A DNA stretch of 33,337 bases, taken from the NCBI GenBank assembly GCA_946885605.1, contig CAMPGR010000029.1:1-33337 (forward strand). The letters run 5' to 3'. The translations under genes were made by a program, and so were the position numbers. Source of the stretch: an uncultured Pseudomonadota bacterium. GTDB lineage: Bacteria; Pseudomonadota; Gammaproteobacteria; Burkholderiales; SG8-41. The notes beneath the pieces were generated by a model. The model was given only the letters and a program-made list of their open reading frames with translations. It made no database searches and was not told the origin of the DNA. Positions 17,056-24,954 of this stretch are shown one piece after another. Each line of letters starts with the position of its first letter. Position 1 is the stretch's first letter.

Positions 17056-17958
17056 ATGTCCGACTCGCAGTCGAACGCCGGCGCGCCGCTGTGCGCGCCG
17101 CCGGATTTCAAGCCGCGCAAGCCCAAGCTGCAATTTCCAGCGCACGCGTGCGATTGCCACGCACACATACTCGGCCCCGCCGCGCGCTACGAGTACTCTC
17201 CCGCGCGCATCTACACTCCGCCCGATTGCCTGCTGCCGGACTACCGGCGCATGCTCGATACAGTGGGGGTCGAGCGCGCAGTGCTGGTGCAGCCGAGCGT
17301 CTACGGCATCGACAACACCGTGATGCTGGAGGCGCTGAAAAGCGACCCCAGGCGCATGCGCGGCGTCGCCGTGGTGCGCGACGAGGTGTCCGAGAAAGAA
17401 CTGCAGATGCTGCACGAGGGAGGCGTGCGCGGCGTGCGCCTCAACATCGTGGACGTCAAGGACCGCAAGCCCGGCACGCTCCCCATGGAGGCCCTCTCAA
17501 GGCTCGCTCATCGCATCCGACCGCTCGGCTGGCACATGGAATTCCTGATGCACGTCGACGAGTTTCCCGATCTCGACCGCTCGTTCGCGGATTTTCCGGT
17601 CGATATCGTGCTGGGGCACTTGGGCTACATGCGCACGGACAAGGGCATCACCGCGCCGGGATTTCAGGCGCTGCTGCGGCTCATGAAAAGCGGGCGGTGC
17701 TGGGTGAAGCTGACCGGCCCCATGCGCATATCGGCGGCGCCATTCCCGCACGCGGACGTCGTGACCTTTGCGCACGCGCTGACGGCGGCGAATGCGGAGC
17801 GCATCGTGTGGGGCACCGACTGGCCGCACGTCATGAACAAGGGACCGATGCCGAACGACGGCGATCTCGCCGATTTGCTTACGCAGTGGATCCTCGACGC
17901 GGCACTGCGCGAGCAGGTGCTCGTCAAGAATCCCGCGCGGCTCTACGGTTTTGCCTGA
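17056..17958 (+). CDS. Amidohydrolase family protein, 2-pyrone-4,6-dicarboxylate hydrolase (LigI)-like
   Basis: 300 residues of the COG3618 amidohydrolase branch. The metal/active-site pattern is visible: CHAH (His35, His37), VLGHLGYM (His188) and WGTDWPHV (Asp255), with LigI-like spacing. LigI opens the pyrone lactone in protocatechuate 4,5-cleavage; relatives hydrolyse other lactones. No other protocatechuate genes occur here, so a different lactone is likely. It is 20 bp downstream of the DapA-family gene, with a weak GGGGG ribosome binding site. Its last 16 bases overlap the 3' end of the convergent dehydrogenase gene. Confidence 0.9.
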   Translation: MSDSQSNAGAPLCAPPDFKPRKPKLQFPAHACDCHAHILGPAARYEYSPARIYTPPDCLLPDYRRMLDTVGVERAVLVQPSVYGIDNTVMLEALKSDPRRMRGVAVVRDEVSEKELQMLHEGGVRGVRLNIVDVKDRKPGTLPMEALSRLAHRIRPLGWHMEFLMHVDEFPDLDRSFADFPVDIVLGHLGYMRTDKGITAPGFQALLRLMKSGRCWVKLTGPMRISAAPFPHADVVTFAHALTAANAERIVWGTDWPHVMNKGPMPNDGDLADLLTQWILDAALREQVLVKNPARLYGFA

Positions 17959-18875
17959 ACCGGCTCAGCCGAAAGCGTGACGCCGTTCGCCTCCTCCCAG
18001 TAGCGCGCGATCTCGGTCTGGTCGAGGTCGTAGCCCAGCTTCAGCACCGCGTCGGACCACAGCTCTGACACCCGCTCCGCGAGCGGCGCAAAGCCGCCGA
18101 TCGCCTTGGCCGTATCGACCGCGATGCGGAGATCCTTGCCGATGAAGCCCATCGCCATGCCGGTGCCGAACTTGCGGGTGAGGATGTGCGAAACGACCTT
18201 CTTCTCGATTGGGTGGTTCCGTCCCGAACACATAGCGGTGAGCGCATCCGCCATGAGTGCGGCATCCAGCCCGAGGCGCTTGCCGATCGTCATCGCTTCC
18301 ACTGCATTGATGAGCGCGCATGCATTGACGTAGTTCGCAAGCGCCTTGAGGGCGTGCGCGGTGCCGATGCCGCCGCAAGGGATCACCGAGCGGCCCAGCG
18401 CCTCGAAGAGCGGTCGGCAACGCTCGAGGAGTTCCGCGTCGCCGCCCACCATGATATCGAGCGTGCCATCCTTCGCAAAAACGACGCCGCCCATCACGGG
18501 CGCATCGATTACTGCAATGCCCCGCTGCTCGAGCGCTTCCGCAAGCCCGCGCGTGCCGGTCGGATCGGAGGTGCTCATGTCGATCACGATCGCGCCCTTC
18601 GCGAGCCCCGCCGCGACGCAATTCTCCGAGCCGTCGCCGAGCACGACTTTGCGCACCGCTTTGTCGTTCGGCAGCATGGTGATCACCGCCTGCGCGCCGT
18701 CCGCCACTTCAAGTAGCGACCGCGCGGCACGGCCGCCATGCTGAGCGACGAAGGCTTGCGCCGCCTCGCCTCGTATGTCGAACACCGTCACATCAAAACC
18801 GGCTTTGACGAGATGGCCGGCCATGGGATTTCCCATGTTCCCGACACCGACGAATCCGACTTTATGGATCTTCAC
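17943..18875 (-). CDS. NAD(P)-dependent beta-hydroxyacid dehydrogenase (3-hydroxyisobutyrate dehydrogenase-like)
   Basis: 310 residues. The Rossmann motif GFVGVGNMGNPMA is at the N terminus, DMSTSDP in the middle, catalytic Lys177 in GTAHALKALANYVNA, and a C-terminal GFIGKDLRIA helix. The substrate-binding motif that is normally DAPVSGG reads DAPVMGG, so the conserved serine is a methionine; this suggests an unusual substrate rather than 3-hydroxyisobutyrate or tartronate semialdehyde. The start is a GTG at 18875 with GGAG ten bases upstream. It converges on and overlaps the amidohydrolase by 16 bases. Divergent from the TAXI gene. Confidence 0.9.
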   Translation of the reverse strand: MKIHKVGFVGVGNMGNPMAGHLVKAGFDVTVFDIRGEAAQAFVAQHGGRAARSLLEVADGAQAVITMLPNDKAVRKVVLGDGSENCVAAGLAKGAIVIDMSTSDPTGTRGLAEALEQRGIAVIDAPVMGGVVFAKDGTLDIMVGGDAELLERCRPLFEALGRSVIPCGGIGTAHALKALANYVNACALINAVEAMTIGKRLGLDAALMADALTAMCSGRNHPIEKKVVSHILTRKFGTGMAMGFIGKDLRIAVDTAKAIGGFAPLAERVSELWSDAVLKLGYDLDQTEIARYWEEANGVTLSAEPVQAKP

Positions 18876-18936
18876 CGTATGCGCACTCCAGGAGAACGGG
18901 CATCGCCCGTCACGAGGGAAAGAAAAAAGCGGCGGC

Positions 18937-18942
18937 TATAAT
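18937..18942 (+). promoter_or_regulatory. Candidate -10 element for the TAXI gene
   Basis: A perfect TATAAT lies in the divergent region between the dehydrogenase and TAXI genes. No good -35 is found at 16-18 bp upstream, so it may depend on an activator. It would start transcription about 65 bases before the ATG at 19014. Confidence 0.35.
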
Positions 18943-19013
18943 ACACCAGCGCCGCAGGGGTACAGGCGAACGTTTTGCGCCTTCTTCGCTGCGCGACGGA
19001 GCCGGACACGCTC

Positions 19014-20390
19014 ATGCGATTGCGGATACTGGGCAGAACACTCGAGCACGTTTCGCTCCGCGCACTCATCATTGCGGCTCTCCCGGTCGCGCTCATCACG
19101 ATCGCGGCATTCTGGATCGCATACCAGTTCGTGCAGCCCGCGCCACCGAAGACGCTGACCATGACGACCGGCGCGGAGGGCGGCGCCTACCGCGCCTACG
19201 CCGAGCAATACCGCCGGATCCTCGCCCGCTACGACATCGATCTCGAGTTGCGTACGTCCTCGGGCTCACTCGAGAACCTGCAGAGGTTGCAGGACGAGCG
19301 CTCGAGGGTCGATGTGGGCTTGGTGCAGAGCGGCGTGTTGGGGGATGCAGACCCCACCGGGCTCGTTTCGCTCGGCAGCCTCTATTACGAGCCGCTCTGG
19401 GTCTTCTATCGTGACAAGCGGACGCTCGACAGGCTGAGCCAGCTTCAGGGCAAGCGCGTCTCGGTCGGCCCGGAAGGCAGCGGCATACGCAAGCTTGCGA
19501 TTCAGCTGCTCGATGCGAATGACGCGGCCGAGCGGCCCACCGTCCTGCTCGATCTCGGCATGACCGACGGCGCCGAAGCGCTGTTACGCGGCGAGATCCA
19601 GGCGGTCTTCATCATCGCGGGTGCGGATTCGGAGGTGGTGCAGAAGCTCTTGAGGGCAGATGGCGTGAGGCTCATGCACTTCAGCCAGGCGACCGCTTAC
19701 ACCCGGCTCTTTCCGTTTCTCGCGAGCGTGGTGCTGCCGCAGGGCGCAATCGATCTTTCGCGCAACATTCCCGGTCGCGACACCACTTTGCTCGCGCCGA
19801 CCGCAACGCTGGTGGCGCGCGAAGCGCTGCATCCTGCGCTCGCGATTCTCCTGATCCAGGCGGCGACGGAAGTCCACGGGCACGCGGCGCTCTTCCAGCG
19901 TGCGGGCGAATTTCCCTCGCCCGCCGTCTCCGACTTTCCGCTGAGCGACGAGGCGAGGCGTTACTACCAGTCCGGTCCTTCGTTCCTGCAGCGCTATCTG
20001 CCGTTCTGGGTCGCGGTGTTCGTTCAGCGCATGGTGGTGCTGCTCGTTCCGCTCGTCGCGGTGTTGATCCCGCTCATGCGGTTCCTGCCCTCCCTCTACA
20101 GCTGGCGCGTAATGCGGCCTATCTATCGTTGGTACGGAGAGCTCAAGTTTCTCGAGCGCGATCTCGCGCAGCACAAGGACCCGGAGCGCATTGCCGAATG
20201 CCTGAGGCGGCTGGACCATATCGAAGAGCGCGCGAGCCGGCTCAAGGTGCCCGTCGCCTACTCGGAGCATTACTACACGCTGCGCGAGCACATCAAGTTC
20301 GTGCGCGCGATGATCGAAAGTGCGAAGAGCGGCGGGTCGATGGACCGCCCCGCCGAAGCCGCGCTTACCACACCGCGCCGCGCGCGGTGA
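19014..20390 (+). CDS. TAXI-family solute-binding protein with membrane anchors at both ends
   Basis: 458 residues. Residues 16-38 form a hydrophobic anchor; then a TAXI-type binding domain (TMTTGAEGGAYRAYAEQY, GSLENLQRL, VDVGLVQSGV, LQGKRVSVGPEGSG, ATLVARE) up to about 300. A second hydrophobic segment lies at about 330-358, and a charged, helical 100-residue tail (ERDLAQHKDPERIAECLRRLD) would be cytoplasmic. Ordinary TAXI proteins are about 320 residues, secreted, and work with TRAP membrane subunits; none is here. This one is tethered, so it may be a sensor or an accessory receptor. The frame extends to a TTG at 18975; the ATG at 19014 is preferred because it begins the anchor. Its 3' end overlaps the convergent PLP-enzyme gene by 26 bases. 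Confidence 0.85.
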   Translation: MRLRILGRTLEHVSLRALIIAALPVALITIAAFWIAYQFVQPAPPKTLTMTTGAEGGAYRAYAEQYRRILARYDIDLELRTSSGSLENLQRLQDERSRVDVGLVQSGVLGDADPTGLVSLGSLYYEPLWVFYRDKRTLDRLSQLQGKRVSVGPEGSGIRKLAIQLLDANDAAERPTVLLDLGMTDGAEALLRGEIQAVFIIAGADSEVVQKLLRADGVRLMHFSQATAYTRLFPFLASVVLPQGAIDLSRNIPGRDTTLLAPTATLVAREALHPALAILLIQAATEVHGHAALFQRAGEFPSPAVSDFPLSDEARRYYQSGPSFLQRYLPFWVAVFVQRMVVLLVPLVAVLIPLMRFLPSLYSWRVMRPIYRWYGELKFLERDLAQHKDPERIAECLRRLDHIEERASRLKVPVAYSEHYYTLREHIKFVRAMIESAKSGGSMDRPAEAALTTPRRAR

Positions 20391-21480
20391 TCGGCCAGAC
20401 CGCTTCCACGCGCCCGCCGCGCACGCAGACGTAATAGTCGTAGAGATTCACGGTGGGATCGCAGTGCCCTGGCACAAGCTTGAGCTTGTCACCGACCGCG
20501 TAGCCGGGCGCGCCGTTCAACTGCAGCACGCCATGCTCGTCCGAGGCCTTGATGTATTCGACGCCGTCGCTCGCCGCCACGCGCGGCATGCCGGAGTCCA
20601 CGCTGGACGCCTTGAGGCCGGCATCGACGATCGCGCGCTCCACCGACGGGCGGCTCATCACGGTGGTCCAGACGAAGAGGCTGTGCTCGAAGCGCGGAAT
20701 GCCGCTTTCGGTCCAGTCGTTCTTGGCGTAGTCGACATCCATGAAGATGTACGATCCCGGCTGAATTTCATGGTAGACGCCGCTCGCCGCTTCGAACTGA
20801 TACGTACCGGTCCCTGCTCCAGTCACTTTATCGCACGGGATACCCGCTTCGGCCAATAGCGCTGTTGTGGCCTTTATCTTCGCGACTGCGGCTTCGATCG
20901 CGGCGCGCCGCTCTTCGACCTTCCGCACGTGCTGGGCTGCGCCCTGATACGCCTGCAGCCCGGCAAAGCGCAGATTCGCGCAACCGGCGATCTGTTTTGC
21001 CAGCATCACGGCAGGTGCGCCGGGCTCGAGGCCGCAGCGATTCGCCCCCACGTTCACTTCGACCAGGACGTCGAGACAGACGCCGAACTCACGCGCCGCC
21101 CCGTCGAGGGCCGCGACGTTTCCCGCATTATCGGCACACACCGCAACATGCGTCTGCCTCGCCAGTGCGGCTGCGCGCTTCACTTTCGGTGCACCGACGA
21201 CTTCGTTTGCGATCAGGACATCGGTCACACCGCCCTGCACCATCGCTTCGGCTTCGCTCACTTTCTGGCAGCACACGCCGACCGCGCCCAGTGCGATCTG
21301 CTTGAGCGCGATCTGCGGGCACTTGTGGCTCTTGGCGTGCGGACGGAGCGCGACCTTGCGCCCGGCAAGCGAGTCCTTGAGCCGCTGCAGGTTGCGCTCG
21401 AAAGCGTCGAGTTCGAGGATGAGCGAGGGCGTATCGAGCTCTTCGAGCGGCGTGCCGACTTGAGGCAGATAAAGCGTCAT
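20365..21480 (-). CDS. D-threonine aldolase / D-serine dehydratase family PLP enzyme (fold type III)
   Basis: 371 residues. The N-terminal alanine-racemase-like barrel carries the PLP lysine in RPHAKSHK (Lys50). The C-terminal beta domain has the metal site HCDPTVNLYDYY (His339, Asp341), typical of metal-activated D-threonine aldolases, D-3-hydroxyaspartate aldolases and eukaryotic-type D-serine dehydratases. These split D-beta-hydroxy-amino acids, for example to glycine and an aldehyde. Which of the activities applies cannot be told from sequence. AAGGA lies six bases before the ATG. It is single, divergent from a Bug gene and convergent with the TAXI gene. Confidence 0.91.
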   Translation of the reverse strand: MTLYLPQVGTPLEELDTPSLILELDAFERNLQRLKDSLAGRKVALRPHAKSHKCPQIALKQIALGAVGVCCQKVSEAEAMVQGGVTDVLIANEVVGAPKVKRAAALARQTHVAVCADNAGNVAALDGAAREFGVCLDVLVEVNVGANRCGLEPGAPAVMLAKQIAGCANLRFAGLQAYQGAAQHVRKVEERRAAIEAAVAKIKATTALLAEAGIPCDKVTGAGTGTYQFEAASGVYHEIQPGSYIFMDVDYAKNDWTESGIPRFEHSLFVWTTVMSRPSVERAIVDAGLKASSVDSGMPRVAASDGVEYIKASDEHGVLQLNGAPGYAVGDKLKLVPGHCDPTVNLYDYYVCVRGGRVEAVWPITARGAVW

Positions 21481-21507
21481 GGGGCGGTCCTTTCAGGAGA
21501 GTGCGGC

Positions 21508-21537
21508 AGGATAGTAAAGCCGCACACCGGGCGTCAA
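21508..21537 (-). promoter_or_regulatory. Candidate promoter for the D-threonine aldolase-like gene
   Basis: On the minus strand TTGACG (21532-21537) and TATCCT (21508-21513) are 18 bp apart. This gives a short leader before the ATG at 21480. The -35 matches consensus at 5 of 6 positions, the -10 at 4 of 6. Confidence 0.45.
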
Positions 21538-21602
21538 CCCGAGCGGGATGACAGCCTGGTGAACGCGGTATAGCATGCGATCCATACCATGGAGGAACGC
21601 GC

Positions 21603-22595
21603 ATGCGGACAATGACAACGGGCTGCTGGCTGAGCGCCGTTATCGGCGTGGCAACCTTGGCGGTATCCACGACGGCTTCCGCACAAGATTGGAAGCCCGG
21701 CAGAAACGTCGATATCGTGGTCGCGTCGGGCGCAGGCGGGTCGTCAGATCGCAGCGCCCGCATCGCGCAAAGACTGCTGCAGGCGAACGCCGCATTTCCC
21801 AGCGTGAGCGTCACCAACCGGCCGGGCGGGGGCGGCACCGTGGCGTGGACGTTCCTTACCCAGCATCCGGGTGACGCGCACTATATCGCGACCTTTTCAG
21901 CGACGATGCTCACGAACCAGATCCTCGGCATCGGGAAGCTCGGCTACCAGGACTTCACGCCGCTCAGCATCCTGCTGCGCGAGTACGTCATCGTGACGGT
22001 GAACGCGGAGTCGCCCATCGCCTCCGGCCGTGCGCTCGTGGAACGCCTGCGCAAAGATCCCGCGTCGGTGAGTTTCGCGTTCGCTTCATCGCCGGGAAAT
22101 CACAACCACGTGCTGATCGGCATGATCATGAAAGCCGCTGGCGCCGATCCCAAGAAGGCGAAGGCCGTCATCCAGAAATCAGGCGGCGCCGGCGCCACCG
22201 CGATGCTGGGCGGTCATGTTGACGTGCTCGTCGGCGCGCCCGCCAACGTGCTCCCGCACATACAGGCAGGGAAGGCGCGCGCAATAGGGATAGGCGCGCC
22301 GCAGCGCCAGCCGAACGCCCTTGCCAATGTTCCGACCTTCAGGGAACAGGGGATCGACGCGGTATTCTTCAGCTGGCGCGGCTTCGTCGGGCCGAAAGAC
22401 CTCACGCCGGCGCAGACCGCATTCTGGGATGACGCGTTCGGCAAAGCGGTGCAGGCCGAGGAATGGAAGAAGGATCTCGAGAAGAACGCGTGGGCCGAGG
22501 ATTTCATGGGCCACGCCGAAACCCGCAAGCACCTCGACAGCGAGCACCAGATCCTGACGAAGATGCTCGCCGATCTCGGCGTGCTCGCGAAGTAA
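21603..22595 (+). CDS. Bug/TctC-family substrate-binding protein (copy 2, divergent subtype)
   Basis: 330 residues with a clear signal peptide (hydrophobic core, cleavage near TASAQ). The family core is recognisable but atypical: VDIVVASGAGGSSDRSAR instead of VPFAPGG, NRPGGGGTVAW, GDAHYIATFS in place of DGYTLL, and GAGATAMLGGHVDVLVG. It represents a different branch from the other three Bug proteins here, closer to tricarboxylate-binding TctC types. GGAGG is seven bases before the ATG. No permease gene is adjacent; ligand unknown. The next gene on its right is convergent. Confidence 0.9.
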   Translation: MRTMTTGCWLSAVIGVATLAVSTTASAQDWKPGRNVDIVVASGAGGSSDRSARIAQRLLQANAAFPSVSVTNRPGGGGTVAWTFLTQHPGDAHYIATFSATMLTNQILGIGKLGYQDFTPLSILLREYVIVTVNAESPIASGRALVERLRKDPASVSFAFASSPGNHNHVLIGMIMKAAGADPKKAKAVIQKSGGAGATAMLGGHVDVLVGAPANVLPHIQAGKARAIGIGAPQRQPNALANVPTFREQGIDAVFFSWRGFVGPKDLTPAQTAFWDDAFGKAVQAEEWKKDLEKNAWAEDFMGHAETRKHLDSEHQILTKMLADLGVLAK

Positions 22596-22636
22596 AGTGG
22601 GTCTACAGCTCCCGCGGCTTTCGTCGGGATGACATC

Positions 22637-22654
22637 GGGCGGCGTACGCCGCCC
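22637..22654. terminator. Perfect 18-bp palindrome between two convergent genes
   Basis: GGGCGGCGTACGCCGCCC forms a 7-bp all-GC stem with a GTAC loop. It sits between the stop codons of the Bug gene (22595) and the GlcG-like gene (22660), five bases from the latter. Position suggests a bidirectional transcript-end hairpin. It lacks a T-tract, so it is not a classical intrinsic terminator; a protein binding site is the alternative. Confidence 0.45.
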
Positions 22655-22659
22655 TCAGC

Positions 22660-23094
22660 TCAAGCCGATGCGTCGGCCTTGAGTCCCGCCTGTTCGATCC
22701 CGTAAGCGCAGCACGCCTCGTCTTCCTCGCCGGTGCCGCCGCTCGCACCCGCCGCACCGAGGATCTCGCCGGCTGCATTCCTGATGAGGACAGCTCCGGT
22801 CTGCGGCAGGAACTTGCCTTGCGCAGTCGCCGCGAGCGTCACGAAGAAGTTCGGATTGTCCTTGGCGCGTTTCGCAAGCGCACGGCTCGATGCGCCCATG
22901 GCGACCGATGCCCACGCCTTGCCGCGCGCAACGTCGAGCCGGAACATGCTCGCGCCGTCCTCGCGCTGCGCGGACACGATGTTGCCCGAAGCGTCGAGCA
23001 CGACGACGCCGAGCGGCTTCACTTTCATTTCCCGCGCTTTGGCGAAGGCTTTCTCGACGATGGTATTGGCCTGTTGGAGAGTGAGTTGAGTCAT
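22660..23094 (-). CDS. GlcG/HbpS-like (DUF336) protein
   Basis: 144 residues beginning MTQLTLQQANTIVEKAFA. The family pattern LGVVVLDASGNIVSAQREDGA, RLDVARGKAWASVAMG, PQTGAVLIRNAAGEILGAAGASG and a C-terminal DEACCAYGIEQAGL is complete. Members include GlcG of the glycolate operon and the heme-binding HbpS; most are small cytoplasmic proteins found beside catabolic genes, with unproven roles. The frame is open upstream to 23169, but similarity begins at the ATG at 23094, preceded by GGAG at a rather long 11 bases. Divergent from the amidase. Confidence 0.88.
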   Translation of the reverse strand: MTQLTLQQANTIVEKAFAKAREMKVKPLGVVVLDASGNIVSAQREDGASMFRLDVARGKAWASVAMGASSRALAKRAKDNPNFFVTLAATAQGKFLPQTGAVLIRNAAGEILGAAGASGGTGEEDEACCAYGIEQAGLKADASA

Positions 23095-23293
23095 ACTGAT
23101 GCGTGCTCCATCTGGTGTCAGGTGTGGGAAATTGGAACGCGCCGCGGGTGCCGGAGGGGCGCAGGTCACTATACAAGCCGCACTCCGCGAGTGTCAATCG
23201 ACGGCGCCCGTCTGCTCGGCCCGCTATGGCGCTGGTATTATATTCGCTAGACTGCAGGTCCATACGAGATTCGAGCACGCCATCTGCTTCGCC

Positions 23294-24934
23294 ATGTCCG
23301 CAATGACCAACGAACTCCATTACCTTTCCGTCGCCCAGGCCGCCGCGCTCGTCCGCAAACGCAAGCTCTCGCCCGTCGATCTTGCAACCGCATATATCGA
23401 ACGCATCGAAGCGCTCGATCCGCAGTTGAACGCCTTCATCACCGCGACACCCGAGCTTGCGCTCAAGCAGGCGCGCCGTGCGGAGCGCGAGATCGCAAAG
23501 GGCGATTACCGCGGACCGCTGCACGGCATTCCGTTCGGGCTGAAGGACATCTACAACACGAAGGGAATTCTCACCTCCGGGCACTCGCGGGTCTGCATCG
23601 ATAACGTGCCGGAGAGCGATGCGGCCGCCACGCGCAAGCTTCATGAAGCGGGCGCCGTGCTGCTCGGCAAGCTCGCCACGCACGAGTTCGCGCACGGCGG
23701 CCCCTCGTTCGATCTGCCATGGCCACCGGCCCGCAATCCGTGGAACCTGGAGCACTTCACGGGAGGATCGAGCAGCGGCTCCGGTGCGGCGATTGCCGCC
23801 GGGCTCGTCCCTTTCGCGCTCGGCTCCGATACCGGCGGCTCGATACGCGGCCCCGCCTCGTTCTGCGGGCTGACGGGCCTCATGCCGACCTACGGTCTCG
23901 TGAGCCGCGCAGGCGTCATACCGAATTCATTTACGTTCGACCATTGCGGGCCGATGACCTGGACGGTGGAGGACTGCGCGATCGTGCTGCAGTCGCTCGC
24001 GGGCTACGATCCTCTCGATGCCGGCAGCGTCCAGGCGCGCGTGCCGAACTATCGCGCCGCGCTGAAAGGCGGGGTCAAGGGAATGAAGATCGGTGTGTTG
24101 CGGCATTACTGGGAGGAGGACCTTCCCGCTCACGAAGACCTGCGCAGCGCGATGGAAGAAACGATTCGAGTTTTCCGCAACCTCGGTGCAAAGGTGGCGG
24201 ACTGCCGCGCGCGGCCGATGATGGATTCTCTCGACGTCAAGGTGATCATCGCGGAGACCGAGATCTTCTCCATCCACTACAAGGATCTCGTCGGGCGGCC
24301 GGAAGCATTCGGACGTGATTTTCTCGGTCGCGCGCTGCCGGCCTGCCTCTTCCAGTCTGCGGATTACGTCGCCGCCTCACGCGAGCACCGGCGCATCGTG
24401 CTCGAGAGCCGCCGCCTCTATGAGAAGTACGACGTGCTCCTCACGGCCGGGTTCGGACCGGCGCCGCGGCTCGATCAGCACAAGACGCTCAATTTCTGGC
24501 AGCGCTCGAACGTGTTCACGCCGTCCAACGTGACAGCGGGACCTGCGCTCGAGCTCTGCAACGGTTTCTCGAAGACCGGCCTGCCCCTCGGCATGCAGGT
24601 GATCGGCAAGCCGTTCGATGAAGCAACCGTACTCTGCGCCGGCCACGCATACGAACAGGCCACTCAATGGCGCACACGCCGTCCGCAACTCACCCCTGGC
24701 GCACCGCAGCCCGCCGTCAGTCCTAAGGGCAACGAACCCGACGGCAACAACATCGATGCGAAAACGCGAACGCTTGCGCTCGACATGGCGGCACGCGCCG
24801 GCCTCAAGCTCAATGAATACCAGCAGGCGATCCTGCTGGAAGCGGCGCCCTACGCGCTTGCCATGGCGGAGCGGGTGCGCCGCGACCGCGATCGGTTCGA
24901 GGAGCCGGCGCTCGTTTTCCGCTTTCCCAACTGA
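23294..24934 (+). CDS. Amidase signature family hydrolase with C-terminal AtzG-like segment
   Basis: About 546 residues. The amidase signature is complete: Lys84 in FGLKDIYNT, the glycine/serine loop FTGGSSSGSG (Ser159), and the nucleophile Ser183 in GSDTGGSIRGPA. This Ser-cisSer-Lys triad hydrolyses C-N amide bonds. The body resembles the AtzE/GatA branch. The last 60 or so residues (bases about 24746-24934) form a helical segment ending EEPALVFRFP, which looks like the small AtzG/DUF4089 partner of AtzE-type amidases fused to the enzyme. The start is uncertain: ATGs at 23294 and 23303 both lack a clear ribosome binding site. A TATTAT at 23236-23241 may be the -10. The deacylase gene follows after 20 bp, so the two are probably co-transcribed. 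Confidence 0.9.
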   Translation: MSAMTNELHYLSVAQAAALVRKRKLSPVDLATAYIERIEALDPQLNAFITATPELALKQARRAEREIAKGDYRGPLHGIPFGLKDIYNTKGILTSGHSRVCIDNVPESDAAATRKLHEAGAVLLGKLATHEFAHGGPSFDLPWPPARNPWNLEHFTGGSSSGSGAAIAAGLVPFALGSDTGGSIRGPASFCGLTGLMPTYGLVSRAGVIPNSFTFDHCGPMTWTVEDCAIVLQSLAGYDPLDAGSVQARVPNYRAALKGGVKGMKIGVLRHYWEEDLPAHEDLRSAMEETIRVFRNLGAKVADCRARPMMDSLDVKVIIAETEIFSIHYKDLVGRPEAFGRDFLGRALPACLFQSADYVAASREHRRIVLESRRLYEKYDVLLTAGFGPAPRLDQHKTLNFWQRSNVFTPSNVTAGPALELCNGFSKTGLPLGMQVIGKPFDEATVLCAGHAYEQATQWRTRRPQLTPGAPQPAVSPKGNEPDGNNIDAKTRTLALDMAARAGLKLNEYQQAILLEAAPYALAMAERVRRDRDRFEEPALVFRFPN

Positions 24935-24954
24935 ACAAGAAGACAGGAACGCAC

